64,000 nt of DNA from assembly GCA_047631555.1 (NCBI GenBank), contig JBLHZY010000001.1, forward strand, positions 1 to 64,000, written 5' to 3'. A model generated the notes under the pieces. That model worked only from the letters and a program-made list of their open reading frames with translations, did not search any database and was not told the origin of the DNA. Shown piece after piece: positions 42,717 through 52,085 of this stretch. Made by a program: the position numbers and the translations under genes. Origin of the DNA: JBLHZY01 sp047631555 (lineage in GTDB: Bacteria > Pseudomonadota > Alphaproteobacteria > Rhodobacterales > Rhodobacteraceae). The first letter of the stretch is position 1, and every line of letters begins with the position of its first letter.

Positions 42717-44165
42717 TTAGCTTCTCATTTCGCCAGCGAGTTTATACAGCGCATCCAAATCCAGATGCGCCTCAAGGTGATCGGCCAAAGCTTCCAAAGT
42801 GGCCTCAACATCCGCCTCATAGTTCAAGCCCGATGCCGCTGCGCCCAGATAGGCCGCGCGAAAGGCGTCCGAGCTGAAAAGCCCATGCACATAGCTGCCC
42901 TGAACCAGGCCATCGCGCGAGGTTGCCCCCTCATCGCGCCCATTCACCGATAGCCAGGGGCGGCTGCAATCCGCGCCGGATGTCTCGCCGATATGGATTT
43001 CATAGCCCGAAATCGGCGCGCCATTGGCAAGGAATACCGCCTCAATGGGGCGCAGATGCTTTTGCGGCTGCATATCCGTTTCAACATCCAAAAAGCCCAA
43101 GCCTTCAACGCTGCCCGGCGCGCCCTCAATCCCATCGAGATCACGGATCACGCGGCCAAGCATTTGATACCCGCCGCAAATCCCAAGGATGCGCCCGCCG
43201 CGCCGATGATGCGCCGCCAGATCAATATCCCAGCCCTGCGCGCGGAAAAACGCCAAATCCGCGATGGTGGATTTTGTGCCGGGGATCAAAACCAGATCCG
43301 CATCGCCGGGCAGGGGGCGGCCTGCTGGAATGATCTCAACCCGAACGCCGGGCTCTGCCGTCAGCGGATCAAGATCATCGAAGTTGGCAATCCGTGAGAG
43401 CTGCGGCACTGCGATTTTAAACTGGCCCTCGCCGCGCGAAGCGATATCCATCACGTCCTCAGCCGGCAGTTTCCAGCTATCGGCAAACCACGGCAAAACG
43501 CCGAGATTGGCCCAGCCCGTGCGCGCGGCGATCTCTTCTGAGCCCTGCGCAAAAAGCGAAACATCGCCGCGAAATTTATTTACCGCAAAGCCGCTGATCC
43601 GGTCGCGATCCTCGGTCGGCAATACCGCATGCGTGCCAACGATCTGCGCAATCACGCCGCCGCGATCAATATCCCCGATCAGGATCACCGGAACATCCGC
43701 CGCTTCGGCAAAGCCCATATTGGCAATGTCGCCCGCCCGCAGATTGATCTCCGCCGGGCTGCCTGCGCCCTCAACAATCACGAGGTCCGCACTTGCGGCA
43801 AGCCGATGAAAACTTTCCAAAACACGCGGCATCAGCGCGGCTTTTTGCTTGCCGTAATCGCGCGCGCGAAGGGTGGCAAAGCGCTTGCCCTGCACGATGA
43901 CCTGCGCGCCAACATCACTTTCGGGCTTCAAAAGCACCGGGTTCATATCCGTGTGCGGCGCCAATCCGGCAGCGCGCGCCTGCAAAGCTTGGGCGCGGCC
44001 AATCTCGCCGCCATCTGCTGTTACGGCGGCATTGTTAGACATATTCTGCGGCTTAAACGGCGCAACCCGCAGCCCACGGCGCGAAAAGGCGCGCGCCAGC
44101 CCGGCCACAATCATCGACTTGCCCACATTGGAGCCCGCCCCTTGGATCATGATTGCTTTGCTCAT
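42717..44165 (-). CDS. cobQ: Cobyric acid synthase (CobQ)
   Basis: 482 residues. It has an N-terminal ATP-binding domain (IQGAGSNVGKSMIVAGLARA) and a C-terminal class-I glutamine amidotransferase-like domain with the nucleophile Cys in GICGGYQMLG. It amidates the corrin side chains b, d, e and g in cobalamin synthesis using glutamine and ATP. The ATG at 44165 has GAGG upstream. No other cob genes lie next to it in the window and I saw no cobalamin riboswitch upstream. Confidence 0.95.
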   Translation of the reverse strand: MSKAIMIQGAGSNVGKSMIVAGLARAFSRRGLRVAPFKPQNMSNNAAVTADGGEIGRAQALQARAAGLAPHTDMNPVLLKPESDVGAQVIVQGKRFATLRARDYGKQKAALMPRVLESFHRLAASADLVIVEGAGSPAEINLRAGDIANMGFAEAADVPVILIGDIDRGGVIAQIVGTHAVLPTEDRDRISGFAVNKFRGDVSLFAQGSEEIAARTGWANLGVLPWFADSWKLPAEDVMDIASRGEGQFKIAVPQLSRIANFDDLDPLTAEPGVRVEIIPAGRPLPGDADLVLIPGTKSTIADLAFFRAQGWDIDLAAHHRRGGRILGICGGYQMLGRVIRDLDGIEGAPGSVEGLGFLDVETDMQPQKHLRPIEAVFLANGAPISGYEIHIGETSGADCSRPWLSVNGRDEGATSRDGLVQGSYVHGLFSSDAFRAAYLGAAASGLNYEADVEATLEALADHLEAHLDLDALYKLAGEMRS

Positions 44166-44238
44166 TCGCGCCTCATCTAAACCTAATACGGGCATACAAG
44201 GCGCGCGCGCTCGGGGAAAGATGGCAATTGCTCAAAAG

Positions 44239-44270
44239 AAAACGCGCCCTCAGTGAAGAGCGCGCGTTTT
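44239..44270 (-). terminator. Rho-independent terminator of the DUF6280 gene
   Basis: A 9-bp perfect stem (44239-44247 with 44262-44270) with a 14-nt loop. On the minus strand it is followed by a T-rich run (TTTTCTTTT), giving a good intrinsic terminator 25 nt beyond the DUF6280 stop. It could also serve in the other orientation. Confidence 0.75.
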
Positions 44271-44294
44271 GCAAAATTCTGTGTGCTGCGAAGC

Positions 44295-44612
44295 TTAAGC
44301 GGCTTCGGCTTGCTGTGCGTTGCGGCGTTCGCTTTCTTCGCGCGACAGGGCGACGGATGTACGAACCCCTTTGGAAACGAATTCCATCAGGCCGGAGACA
44401 ACGCGCTCATTGGGGTCGATCCCTGCGCAAGAAAGCACTTCGCGGCCATCGCGCGAGCGCGCCCAACGGGCGATCTGCTCGGGGCCATTGCCATATTTCT
44501 TGTCGTCAGCAATCGCATCATCAAGAGCCGCCAAAACAACGGCTGCAAAAAGCTTGCGCGCCCGCTGGCCTTGCTCATAGTTGAATGCTGTGCTGTCAAC
44601 GAAATCGGCCAT
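44295..44612 (-). CDS. DUF6280 family protein
   Basis: 105 residues beginning MADFVDSTAFNYEQGQRARK, with the highly conserved block KYGNGPEQIARWARSRDG then GREVLSCAGIDPNERVV. I recognise this as DUF6280, a small, strongly conserved protein of Rhodobacterales with no known role. It is helical and charged, with no membrane segment. It is transcribed divergently from efp and ends in an intrinsic terminator, so it is a monocistronic gene. Confidence 0.75.
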   Translation of the reverse strand: MADFVDSTAFNYEQGQRARKLFAAVVLAALDDAIADDKKYGNGPEQIARWARSRDGREVLSCAGIDPNERVVSGLMEFVSKGVRTSVALSREESERRNAQQAEAA

Positions 44613-44827
44613 ATTGCTTCCTTTGATTATTGGTCTTGTCTTCCGAGCGAGGCGTTCCTTATGGCAGGTCTCATCCGATTCGGATACAACCTAAACGCAT
44701 ACCTCCTATGCGGAATTCGCATAGCTTGATCGCAGACCCACGATATCTAGCTGTCTTGCACCGGGGCTACAGCACAGATATAGGGGTGAACAAATTTCCT
44801 TCAACCTTTTGCCATGGTTTTGACACA

Positions 44828-45391
44828 ATGCCCAAAATTAACGGAAACGAAATCCGCCCCGGGAACATCCTGGAACATGATGGTGGCCTCTGGGCCGCTG
44901 TAAAGGTTGATCACGTAAAGCCCGGCAAGGGCGGCGCCTTTGCTCAGGTCGAGTTGAAGAACCTGCGCAACGGCTCCAAACTCAACGAACGCTTTCGCAG
45001 CGCCGATAAGGTCGAGCGGGTACGTCTTGAGCAAAAAGATCAGCAATTTCTGTATGAAAACGATGGGATGCTGGTTTTTATGGATCAGGAAACCTACGAT
45101 CAAGTTGAGCTTCCCTCCGATATTTTGGGCGATCGTCGCCCCTTCCTTCAGGACGGTATGGTCGCTGTCATCGAGTACCACGAGGAAGAAGCGCTGAGCG
45201 CGCGTCTGCCGCAAAAAGTGATCTGCAAGATCGCCGAAACCGAGCCAGTGGTTAAGGGTCAGACGGCGGCAAATTCGTTTAAGCCCGCCGTGCTTGATAA
45301 CGGCATCAAAATTATGGTGCCGCCGTTTGTTGGGCAGGATGAGGATGTCGTCGTAAATACCGAGACGATGGAATATTCAGAGCGCGCTTAA
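44828..45391 (+). CDS. efp: Elongation factor P
   Basis: 188 residues: three beta-barrel domains with the modification-site loop HVKPGKGGAF (Lys34), the conserved RSADKVE and domain-III ends. EF-P relieves ribosome stalling at polyproline. The start is the ATG giving MPKINGNEIRPG; the frame is open about 200 nt upstream, but those codons are not conserved in the family. A terminator follows the gene. Confidence 0.96.
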   Translation: MPKINGNEIRPGNILEHDGGLWAAVKVDHVKPGKGGAFAQVELKNLRNGSKLNERFRSADKVERVRLEQKDQQFLYENDGMLVFMDQETYDQVELPSDILGDRRPFLQDGMVAVIEYHEEEALSARLPQKVICKIAETEPVVKGQTAANSFKPAVLDNGIKIMVPPFVGQDEDVVVNTETMEYSERA

Positions 45392-45418
45392 TTGGCCTAA
45401 GTGACCTCGCGTAATTGG

Positions 45419-45450
45419 AAAGCCCGGGTGCCAAATGGCCCCGGGTTTTT
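45419..45450 (+). terminator. Rho-independent terminator after efp
   Basis: A 10-bp GC-rich stem (AAAGCCCGGG / CCCGGGTTTT with one G-T pair; 45419-45428 with 45440-45449) followed by T residues. It lies 28 nt after the efp stop and 15 nt before the opposing stop of the sterol-desaturase gene. Confidence 0.8.
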
Positions 45451-45464
45451 CCGTTTTTGGCGCT

Positions 45465-46622
45465 TTATTCGGCCGGTGCTTTGGTTTTTTTGCGCCGGAA
45501 GGGGTGCAAAAACTGGCGGACATAGCCGCGCGGAAGCTCCTCTCCATGCACACCATATGCCTTGGGCCAGCGCCCTTCAGGCATGTGATAGGTCCCAAAC
45601 AGCCAATCATAGAGCGGGAAATGCACCGCGAAATTTACATCCAGCGCCTCCTTTTCCGAGCCGTGATGCCAATGGTGAAAGCGCGGGGTGACAAAGAAGC
45701 GCTCAAGCGGGCCAAGCTTTACCTCGATATTGGCATGCACAAAGGCCGAGTAGAAATAGACGATCACCAGATAAATTTGCACCGCATTGGGATCAAATCC
45801 GAGCGTTAGCATCGGGAGCGCCGTGACCGCGCGCAAAATGGTCACCTCAAAGAAATGCATCCGCGCACCGGCAACCCAATCCATCGCTTCCGTTGAATGG
45901 TGAATCGAATGAAAGCGCCACAGGAAGGGGATTTTGTGAAAGGCATAGTGCAGCCAATACTGGATGAAATCCGTCGCCAGCATGATCAGGAAAACTTGCA
46001 CAAAAAGCGGCAGCTCAAAGATCGTATGGCGCACGCCTTCAATGCTGAACGTGTTGTTCACGAAGGTCGCGGGGGCAAGGGTAAGGTAGTTCAGCACCTG
46101 CACCAAAAGCGAAGAGACCGCGAAGTAAAAGAAATCCTCGCGCCAAGCATAGCGCAGCACGGTTTGCTCGGGCTTATGTGGGAAGAGCCGCTCAAGCGGC
46201 AGGAAAAGCAGGCCCACGGTGAGGATTTTGAGGATGAAGAAATCTATGCCGAAATAGAGGCTTTGGTTGGCCGCACCAGCCTCGGATGGCGGCGCATAGA
46301 TGAGTGCGGCGACCACAAAGAGGAAAAAGCCTGTCATGGAGAGGGTCGGCTTGCGCGACAGGATCAGCGAGATGAAGCTGAGCAAGTAGCCAAGGAGCAA
46401 CAGCCCATGCAGCAGGCTGCGGATCGGGACGGATTGGTGAATGAAGGCGAGATCTGGCGACAGAAACGTTGCTGGAAAGCGCATTGCCAAAACGGCCGCA
46501 ATCGCCAGAATGCCGGCCAGAACGGCCAAGCTGCCCGAAAGCCAGCCCGATCCAAAGGGCCGTTCTGCGCGCGGGGTTTCCAATTCCCTGATGATGGCTT
46601 TGAAAGGTCGAGAAAGGCGCAT
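45465..46622 (-). CDS. Sterol desaturase / fatty acid hydroxylase family membrane protein
   Basis: 385 residues with several membrane helices and the eight-His di-iron motifs HYAFHK, HSIHHS and HHWHH (IQYWLHYAFHK ... FHSIHHS ... FHHWHHG), typical of the fatty acid hydroxylase superfamily. It introduces a hydroxyl or double bond into a lipid. An N-terminal 100-residue extension with three more helices is seen in roseobacter homologues. No sterol is expected, so the substrate is probably a fatty acid, ornithine lipid or sphingoid-type lipid. It stands alone. Confidence 0.88.
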   Translation of the reverse strand: MRLSRPFKAIIRELETPRAERPFGSGWLSGSLAVLAGILAIAAVLAMRFPATFLSPDLAFIHQSVPIRSLLHGLLLLGYLLSFISLILSRKPTLSMTGFFLFVVAALIYAPPSEAGAANQSLYFGIDFFILKILTVGLLFLPLERLFPHKPEQTVLRYAWREDFFYFAVSSLLVQVLNYLTLAPATFVNNTFSIEGVRHTIFELPLFVQVFLIMLATDFIQYWLHYAFHKIPFLWRFHSIHHSTEAMDWVAGARMHFFEVTILRAVTALPMLTLGFDPNAVQIYLVIVYFYSAFVHANIEVKLGPLERFFVTPRFHHWHHGSEKEALDVNFAVHFPLYDWLFGTYHMPEGRWPKAYGVHGEELPRGYVRQFLHPFRRKKTKAPAE

Positions 46623-46699
46623 ATTGTGCTCCGGTACTGATACGATACCTGATATTGAGCGAATATTGGTTAATTTGGCAAGCCTTGATGCGGCCTGTC

Positions 46700-47458
46700 T
46701 TAGATTGGATCAAGGCGAAGCTTGGCCGCGCCAGCCTGCATCTCGCCTTGCGCGCGCTCAAAGCGCAAATAGGCGATGGCGCGCCCCCCTGATTGGGTAA
46801 ACAGCGTTCCGGCGTCTTTGCCATCTGCTAAAATCGAAGTGCCAACCGGGGCGCTGCCTTCAATCGCGACACGGGCAAAGCCTTTGCGCAGCTCGGTTTT
46901 ATGCTTCATGCGTGCGGTGACCTCTTGGCCAACATAGCAGCCCTTTTTGAAATCAACGCCGTGAAGCCGCTCAAACCCGGCCTCCAAGATGTAGCTCTCA
47001 TTCGGGATCAGCTCGATCCCGGCTGCGGGGATGCAATGGGCAACCCGCAGCGCCTCCCAATCGGTCCCGTCGCTTTGATCGCGCGCGTTATAAAGCCGCC
47101 AACCAAGGGCGCTATGGCGCGGATCGGGCAGCGCACCTTCGGGGGCGGGGCCGGTCCCACGCGAGGCGATCAAGCTTGAGGGCGCAATCTGCACATCGGC
47201 GCGCAGCTTATACATGCTCAGCCGTTGGATCAAAGCCGGGGCAAGCGCTTCAGGGGCGTCCAAGAGGATCGTTTCGGGCGCATCCGCGCGGGTTGCCAGA
47301 AAGAAATCAGCAAGATATTTGCCCTGCGGCGAAAGAAGCGCTGCGTAAAGCAGGCTGTTTTTTGAGCCATCGCCAAGCTTGGCCATGTCATTGGTGACCA
47401 ACCCTTGCAGAAAATCCACACGGTCCGCTCCGGTAATTTCGAAAAGCACTCTGTTCAT
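46700..47458 (-). CDS. YgfZ/GcvT-type folate-binding protein
   Basis: 252 residues of the CAF17/YgfZ family, with the signature KGCYVGQEVTARMKHKTEL containing the conserved Cys. These proteins support maturation of certain iron-sulfur enzymes and bind tetrahydrofolate. It has a GcvT-like fold and no signal peptide, so it is cytosolic. It is divergent from the TIGR04283 glycosyltransferase. Confidence 0.9.
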   Translation of the reverse strand: MNRVLFEITGADRVDFLQGLVTNDMAKLGDGSKNSLLYAALLSPQGKYLADFFLATRADAPETILLDAPEALAPALIQRLSMYKLRADVQIAPSSLIASRGTGPAPEGALPDPRHSALGWRLYNARDQSDGTDWEALRVAHCIPAAGIELIPNESYILEAGFERLHGVDFKKGCYVGQEVTARMKHKTELRKGFARVAIEGSAPVGTSILADGKDAGTLFTQSGGRAIAYLRFERAQGEMQAGAAKLRLDPI

Positions 47459-47525
47459 TTGATCTTCCTATTGCGCGGCCTCAATATAGGCGCGTTGACC
47501 CCAAGCGAAAGCCCTCAAATCCGCG

Positions 47526-48209
47526 ATGCGCGCACCTCTTACAATCGTGATCCCGACGCTGAACGCAGCGCCCGAATTTGCCCGGCTTTTGCCGCAGCTT
47601 ATGGAAGGGCTCGAGGCCGGCATTTTGCGCGAGCTGATCCTCTCTGACGGGGGATCGGATGATGATATCGCGCAGCTTGCCGAAGGGATCGGCGCGACCT
47701 TGATCAAGGGCAAAGCAGGTCGCGGCGGGCAGCTGGCGCGCGGCGCGGACGCGGCAAAAAGCGCTTGGTTGCTGTTCCTTCATGCTGATAGCGAGCTGCC
47801 GCAAAACTGGCCGCAAATCATCATGGATCATATCAACGGGGCGGGCGGGCCAGCGGCCTTTCGCCTTGCCTTTGATGCTGGCGGCTTCGCGGCAAAGCTT
47901 ACTGCGGGATGGGCCAATCTGCGCAGCCGCGCCTTTGGATTGCCCTACGGGGATCAAGGGCTTTTGATTTCGGCTAAGGCCTATGCCGCCGCTGGTGGCT
48001 ATCCAGACATTCCTTTGATGGAAGATGTTGCTATTGCGCGCGCATTGGCGAAAATCACCCTACTTGACGGCTCCATCACAACATCTGCCGACCGATTTCA
48101 ACAGCAGGGCTGGATGCGGCGCGGTTCGCGTAACTTACTGATATTGTGCCGCTATCTTCTGGGTGCGTCGCCCAAAGACCTGGCGCGCCGCTATCAAAAC
48201 AACGGCTAA
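47526..48209 (+). CDS. TIGR04283 family glycosyltransferase (GT2)
   Basis: 227 residues. It has a GT2 fold with VIPTLNAAPEFARLL, SDGGSDDD, the FLHADSELP metal motif and the RAFGLPYGDQGLLIS / MEDVAIARAL acceptor region. This is the TIGR04283 family (found in arsenosugar and other small glycolipid pathways). Whether it makes an arsenosugar here is not shown, as the usual partner genes are not adjacent. Its stop overlaps the 3' end of the opposing ABC exporter by 4 bp. Confidence 0.85.
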   Translation: MRAPLTIVIPTLNAAPEFARLLPQLMEGLEAGILRELILSDGGSDDDIAQLAEGIGATLIKGKAGRGGQLARGADAAKSAWLLFLHADSELPQNWPQIIMDHINGAGGPAAFRLAFDAGGFAAKLTAGWANLRSRAFGLPYGDQGLLISAKAYAAAGGYPDIPLMEDVAIARALAKITLLDGSITTSADRFQQQGWMRRGSRNLLILCRYLLGASPKDLARRYQNNG

Positions 48210-49981
48210 GCCTCAGAAAATTGCAGCCGATACAGATCGGCGTAAATCCCGCCGCGTTTGAGCAATTCCTCATGCGTGCCCTGATCCACAACGCGCCCCT
48301 GATCCATCACAACAATGCTGTCTGCGCCGCGCACAGTGGCCAAACGGTGCGCGATCACAAGGGTCGTGCGCCCCTCAGAAAGCCGCTCAAGCGCTTGCTG
48401 AACGATGGCTTCAGATTGCGCGTCAAGCGCGGAGGTGGCCTCGTCCAAAAGCAGGATCGGACGATCACGCAAAAGCGCGCGCGCAATGGCGACCCGCTGG
48501 CGCTGCCCACCCGAAAGCGCCGATCCGCGCGGCCCAGCTTGGGATTCCAGCCCGGCTGAAAGCTTGGGCAAGAAGTCCGCCACATGCGCGGCTTCTAAGG
48601 CTTCATCAAGTTGCGCCTGCGTCGCAACCGTGCCCATCAAAACATTGTCGCGCAGCGTGTCATCAAACATCAGCGCATCTTGGCTCACGACCGAAAACAA
48701 ACCGCGCAAATCTTCCAAAGCCAGCGCATTGACCGGCGTGTCGCCAATCAAAACCGCGCCGCTTGATGCATCGGCCAAGCGGGTTAACAGGCGAAACACA
48801 GTGCTTTTGCCCGCGCCGGATGCCCCGACCAATGCTGTGGTTTTGCCCGGCTCTGCATGAAAGCTCGCGCCGCGCAAAACAGGTAAATCCCCGTAAGAAA
48901 ATGAAACATCTTCGAGCGAAATCCCTGCATCCCGCGCCGCAACAGGCAGCGCAATAGGGGCCGCGGGCGAAGTGATCGTTGGGCGCTCTTCAAACACCGC
49001 ATAGACCCGCTCAAAGCTCGAAAGCGCCGCTTGCCAGACGCCAGAGACGTTGCCAAGCCTGCGCAGCGGTTCAAAAATAAGGGCCATCGCCGTAAAGAAC
49101 GACATAAATTCGCCAACAGTTTTGGTGCCGTCAACGATCTGTGTGCCGCCATAATAAAAGACGCCCATAAAGCCGATCCCGGCCACGACATCCATCAAGG
49201 CAGGGATCGCCGCTTGACCGGTTTCCGATTTGATCTGCGCGCCAACAAAATCGCCAATTTCCGAACCAAACCGATCCGCTTCGCGCTCTTCAGTGCTGGC
49301 AAGTTTGATTGTATCAGCGCCGTGAAAAATCTCGTCAAGCCGTGTGGCGATCCGCGCGGCTGCGGCGCGCGCCGCACGGGTTGTCGAGCGGACCCAGCGC
49401 TGCAAACCAGCGATCGGCAGGACAAGAAGAGGGGCGCCGGCAACCGCAACGAGCGTGAGCTTCCAGTCGATAGAAATCGCGACCGCCATCAGAGAAATCA
49501 ATGCAACGGAATCTCGCGCCAATGTCGAAAAGACCTGCGACCAAACCGAAGAGGCTGCGTTCGTATCGCCGCGCGTTCGCTCGATCAAAGTTCCGGGTGA
49601 GTTGGCCTGAAAGAAGCCGCTGTCGAGGGTCAGCATATGGCCGACCAAATCGCGCTGCATATTGGCAGAAATGCGCTGACCAACGATCGACATCAATACC
49701 CGCTGCCCAAATCCGGCCAAAGCCCGCAGTACAAAAACGCCCATAACCGCCGCCGAAACCCAGAAAATAGCGCCCTTATTGGCGGCAACCAATACATCAT
49801 CGAACACAGGTTTGATCATATAGCTCAGCGCGCCATACATGCCGCCCTCAAGCGCCATCAGCAGAACAGCAGCCGCCACGATCCAAGTATAACGGCGCAT
49901 ATAGCCGCGCCAAAGCCAGGCTGTTATCCGGCCAGCGTCGCCCTTTTGAGGCGCGGGCATATCGCCTTGCGCATCGGCCAT
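48206..49981 (-). CDS. ABC exporter, fused permease-ATPase (MsbA-like)
   Basis: 591 residues. Six N-terminal membrane helices (about 1-310) precede an ATPase domain with Walker A GASGAGKST, signature LSGGQRQRVAIARAL, Walker B ILLLDEATSALD and a switch His. It is a homodimeric type IV exporter of lipids or drugs; the closest functional group is MsbA/LptR-like lipid flippases. The ATG at 49981 shares a base with the stop of the upstream phosphatase gene (TAATG), so the two are coupled. The 9-nt-longer start at 49990 is possible. Confidence 0.9.
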   Translation of the reverse strand: MADAQGDMPAPQKGDAGRITAWLWRGYMRRYTWIVAAAVLLMALEGGMYGALSYMIKPVFDDVLVAANKGAIFWVSAAVMGVFVLRALAGFGQRVLMSIVGQRISANMQRDLVGHMLTLDSGFFQANSPGTLIERTRGDTNAASSVWSQVFSTLARDSVALISLMAVAISIDWKLTLVAVAGAPLLVLPIAGLQRWVRSTTRAARAAAARIATRLDEIFHGADTIKLASTEEREADRFGSEIGDFVGAQIKSETGQAAIPALMDVVAGIGFMGVFYYGGTQIVDGTKTVGEFMSFFTAMALIFEPLRRLGNVSGVWQAALSSFERVYAVFEERPTITSPAAPIALPVAARDAGISLEDVSFSYGDLPVLRGASFHAEPGKTTALVGASGAGKSTVFRLLTRLADASSGAVLIGDTPVNALALEDLRGLFSVVSQDALMFDDTLRDNVLMGTVATQAQLDEALEAAHVADFLPKLSAGLESQAGPRGSALSGGQRQRVAIARALLRDRPILLLDEATSALDAQSEAIVQQALERLSEGRTTLVIAHRLATVRGADSIVVMDQGRVVDQGTHEELLKRGGIYADLYRLQFSEA

Positions 49982-50655
49982 TAAGCCCATCCAATCAAGG
50001 GCTTAAAGCTTGCAGATATCTCTTCGCGATCAAACTCGTTTTCCAACCAATCGCGAATTGAAATGCCGCTTTTGGCATGTGCGGCACTATAGATACGCAT
50101 GAAATGATCTAGAATGCCGGTCTTGGTGCTTTTCAGGTGAACGTATTTCAGCCCGAGCATTTTGGAGGCTTCCTCAGGCGAGCGTCCCTCAACATGCATC
50201 AGATAAAGCGCTGAGGCGAGCCCGGCGCGATCCGCCCCCGATTTACAATGGACAACAAGCGGCTTCTCGACCTGATCAAAGTAATCCAGCAGTTGCAGGA
50301 ACAGCTCTTTACGCACCATTGAGCGGGCCGACATTGGCAGATCAATCAGCGTCATGCCCAACTCTTTGCAGGCCTGCGCCTCAAGCATATAGGCCGCCGA
50401 GCCGTTGGGCCCGCGCAGATTGATCACCGTGCGAATGCCAAGCGCATGCATCTGGCGCAGGCGCCTCGGCGAGGGTTGATTTGAGCGATATGCACCCGGC
50501 GCGATCTCAAAGAAATTCGTCCAAACCACCCGCAAAAACGCATGATCGACCAAGTTGAAATGCAAATAGGCGCGAAAACGTTGGCCCAAAGTGCGGATCG
50601 GGTCGCCGTTGCGAAACCAGAGCTGCGAAGTGATCGAGGAAATTGGATTGGTCAT
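49981..50655 (-). CDS. Dual-specificity/tyrosine phosphatase-like protein
   Basis: 224 residues. The catalytic P-loop is HCKSGADRAG with nucleophile Cys137 and Arg143 (CX5R). Upstream are the segments GAYRSNQPSPRRL and GIRTVINLRGPNG, typical of bacterial DSP-type phosphatases. The C-terminal about 50 residues (RDWLENEFDREEI) are a helical extension. It is coupled by TAATG to an MsbA-like exporter, so it may act on a lipid phosphate or phosphosugar rather than a phosphoprotein. The start could also be the ATG at 50673. Confidence 0.82.
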   Translation of the reverse strand: MTNPISSITSQLWFRNGDPIRTLGQRFRAYLHFNLVDHAFLRVVWTNFFEIAPGAYRSNQPSPRRLRQMHALGIRTVINLRGPNGSAAYMLEAQACKELGMTLIDLPMSARSMVRKELFLQLLDYFDQVEKPLVVHCKSGADRAGLASALYLMHVEGRSPEEASKMLGLKYVHLKSTKTGILDHFMRIYSAAHAKSGISIRDWLENEFDREEISASFKPLIGWA

Positions 50656-50888
50656 GCAGGCTTTCTGGCTCATTGGCAAATACTGCACTGATCTAGCGCC
50701 TATCGTGGAAGCGAGCAAGCGCCCGCTGGGCTATACATTTGTGTGTGGCGCCGGCACTTCGCAAGTGGGGCAGGGCGCAAATTGCGCAGTTCGCCCCAAA
50801 AACATCCCTCCAAGGGCGCGCTTATATTGACGCGCCCTGCGCCGCCGCCTAGCTCTTGAAGGATCGCAATTCAAACCAAGAGGCATCC

Positions 50889-52085
50889 ATGGCGCAAGAT
50901 ACAGGCCGGCACTATCTGGCAATTCCCGGCCCCTCCGTGATGCCCGATGCGGTGCTCCAAGCGATGCACCAACCCGCGCCCAATATCTATACAGGCGCGC
51001 TTCTGGATCTGACCCGCTCGCTCGTTCCCGATCTCAACAAGATCGCCCGCAGTTCCGGCCATGTTGCGATGTATATCGCCAATGGACATGCCATGTGGGA
51101 AGCGGCGCTGTGCAATGTGCTGAACCGTGGCGATAAGGTGCTGTGTTTGGCGACGGGGCGCTTTGGGATTGGCTGGGGCGGCGTGGCAAAAGCGCTTGGC
51201 GCGGATGTCAAAATGCTCAGCTTTGGCAATAAATCGGCCTATGATCCCGAAAAGGTCGAAGGCGCGCTGCTGGCCGATAAATCTTATGAAATCAAAGCGG
51301 TGCTGGTCACGCATGTGGATACAGCCGTCTCTGTACGCAATGATATCGCTGACTTGCGCGCGCTTTTGGATCGCTTAGGCCATCCGGCCTTGTTGATGGT
51401 CGATGCGGTTGCCTCATTGGCCTGCGAAGTGTTTGAGATGGATGCTTGGGGCGTCGATGTGATGATCGCGGCCAGCCAAAAAGGCCTGATGACCCCACCG
51501 GGCATGGGCTTTATCTTTTTCTCTGAAAAGGCGCGGCTCGTCGGGGCCGAGGCCGATATGCGCACGCCTTACTGGGATTGGCGTGGCCGCGCCGAGCCGA
51601 TCGAGCTCTATCAATTCTTCAACGGCACCGCGCCGACGCATCATCTTTTCGGCCTGCGTTGCGCGGTTGATATGCTGCTCGATGAAGGGATCGAAGCCGT
51701 CTGGGCACGCCACGCCAAATTTGCCCGCGCCTATTGGGCGGCGTTTGAAGCCTGGGGGCAGGGCGGCGCGCTTGCGATGAATATTTCGGATGAAAGCCTG
51801 CGATCTCATGCGGTTACGGCGCTTTCATTGGAGGCGCCCCAAGGCACGGCCCTGCGCGATTGGCTTAGTGCGAACGCGGGCGTAACCCTTGGCATCGGGC
51901 TTGGCATGGCCGCACAGGGCGATCCTGCTGCGCATGGATTTTTCCGCGTCGGCCACATGGGGCATATGAATGTGCAGATGATTTTGGGCGTGATCGGCGC
52001 GATGGATACCGGGCTTAAGGCGCTCGGGATCGCGCATGGCTCGGGCGCTTCGGAAGCGGCGGCAAAAGTGCTTTCGGCGCGCTAA
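50889..52085 (+). CDS. Class V aminotransferase (serine/alanine/aspartate-glyoxylate type)
   Basis: 398 residues of fold-type I class V. It has the N-terminal AIPGPSVMPDAVLQAM, the ANGHAMWEAAL region, Asp in MVDAVAS, and the PLP lysine in ASQKGLMTPPG. Members transfer amino groups between serine, alanine or aspartate and glyoxylate or pyruvate. The exact donor cannot be decided. An AGAGG ribosome-binding site precedes the ATG at 50889. It converges with an HisC-like gene. Confidence 0.88.
   Translation: MAQDTGRHYLAIPGPSVMPDAVLQAMHQPAPNIYTGALLDLTRSLVPDLNKIARSSGHVAMYIANGHAMWEAALCNVLNRGDKVLCLATGRFGIGWGGVAKALGADVKMLSFGNKSAYDPEKVEGALLADKSYEIKAVLVTHVDTAVSVRNDIADLRALLDRLGHPALLMVDAVASLACEVFEMDAWGVDVMIAASQKGLMTPPGMGFIFFSEKARLVGAEADMRTPYWDWRGRAEPIELYQFFNGTAPTHHLFGLRCAVDMLLDEGIEAVWARHAKFARAYWAAFEAWGQGGALAMNISDESLRSHAVTALSLEAPQGTALRDWLSANAGVTLGIGLGMAAQGDPAAHGFFRVGHMGHMNVQMILGVIGAMDTGLKALGIAHGSGASEAAAKVLSAR

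Noticed and set aside
45897..46640. 247-residue open frame opposite the sterol-desaturase gene
   Set aside because: Antisense shadow of a gene with full His-box motifs; its composition is charged and it has no recognisable domain.
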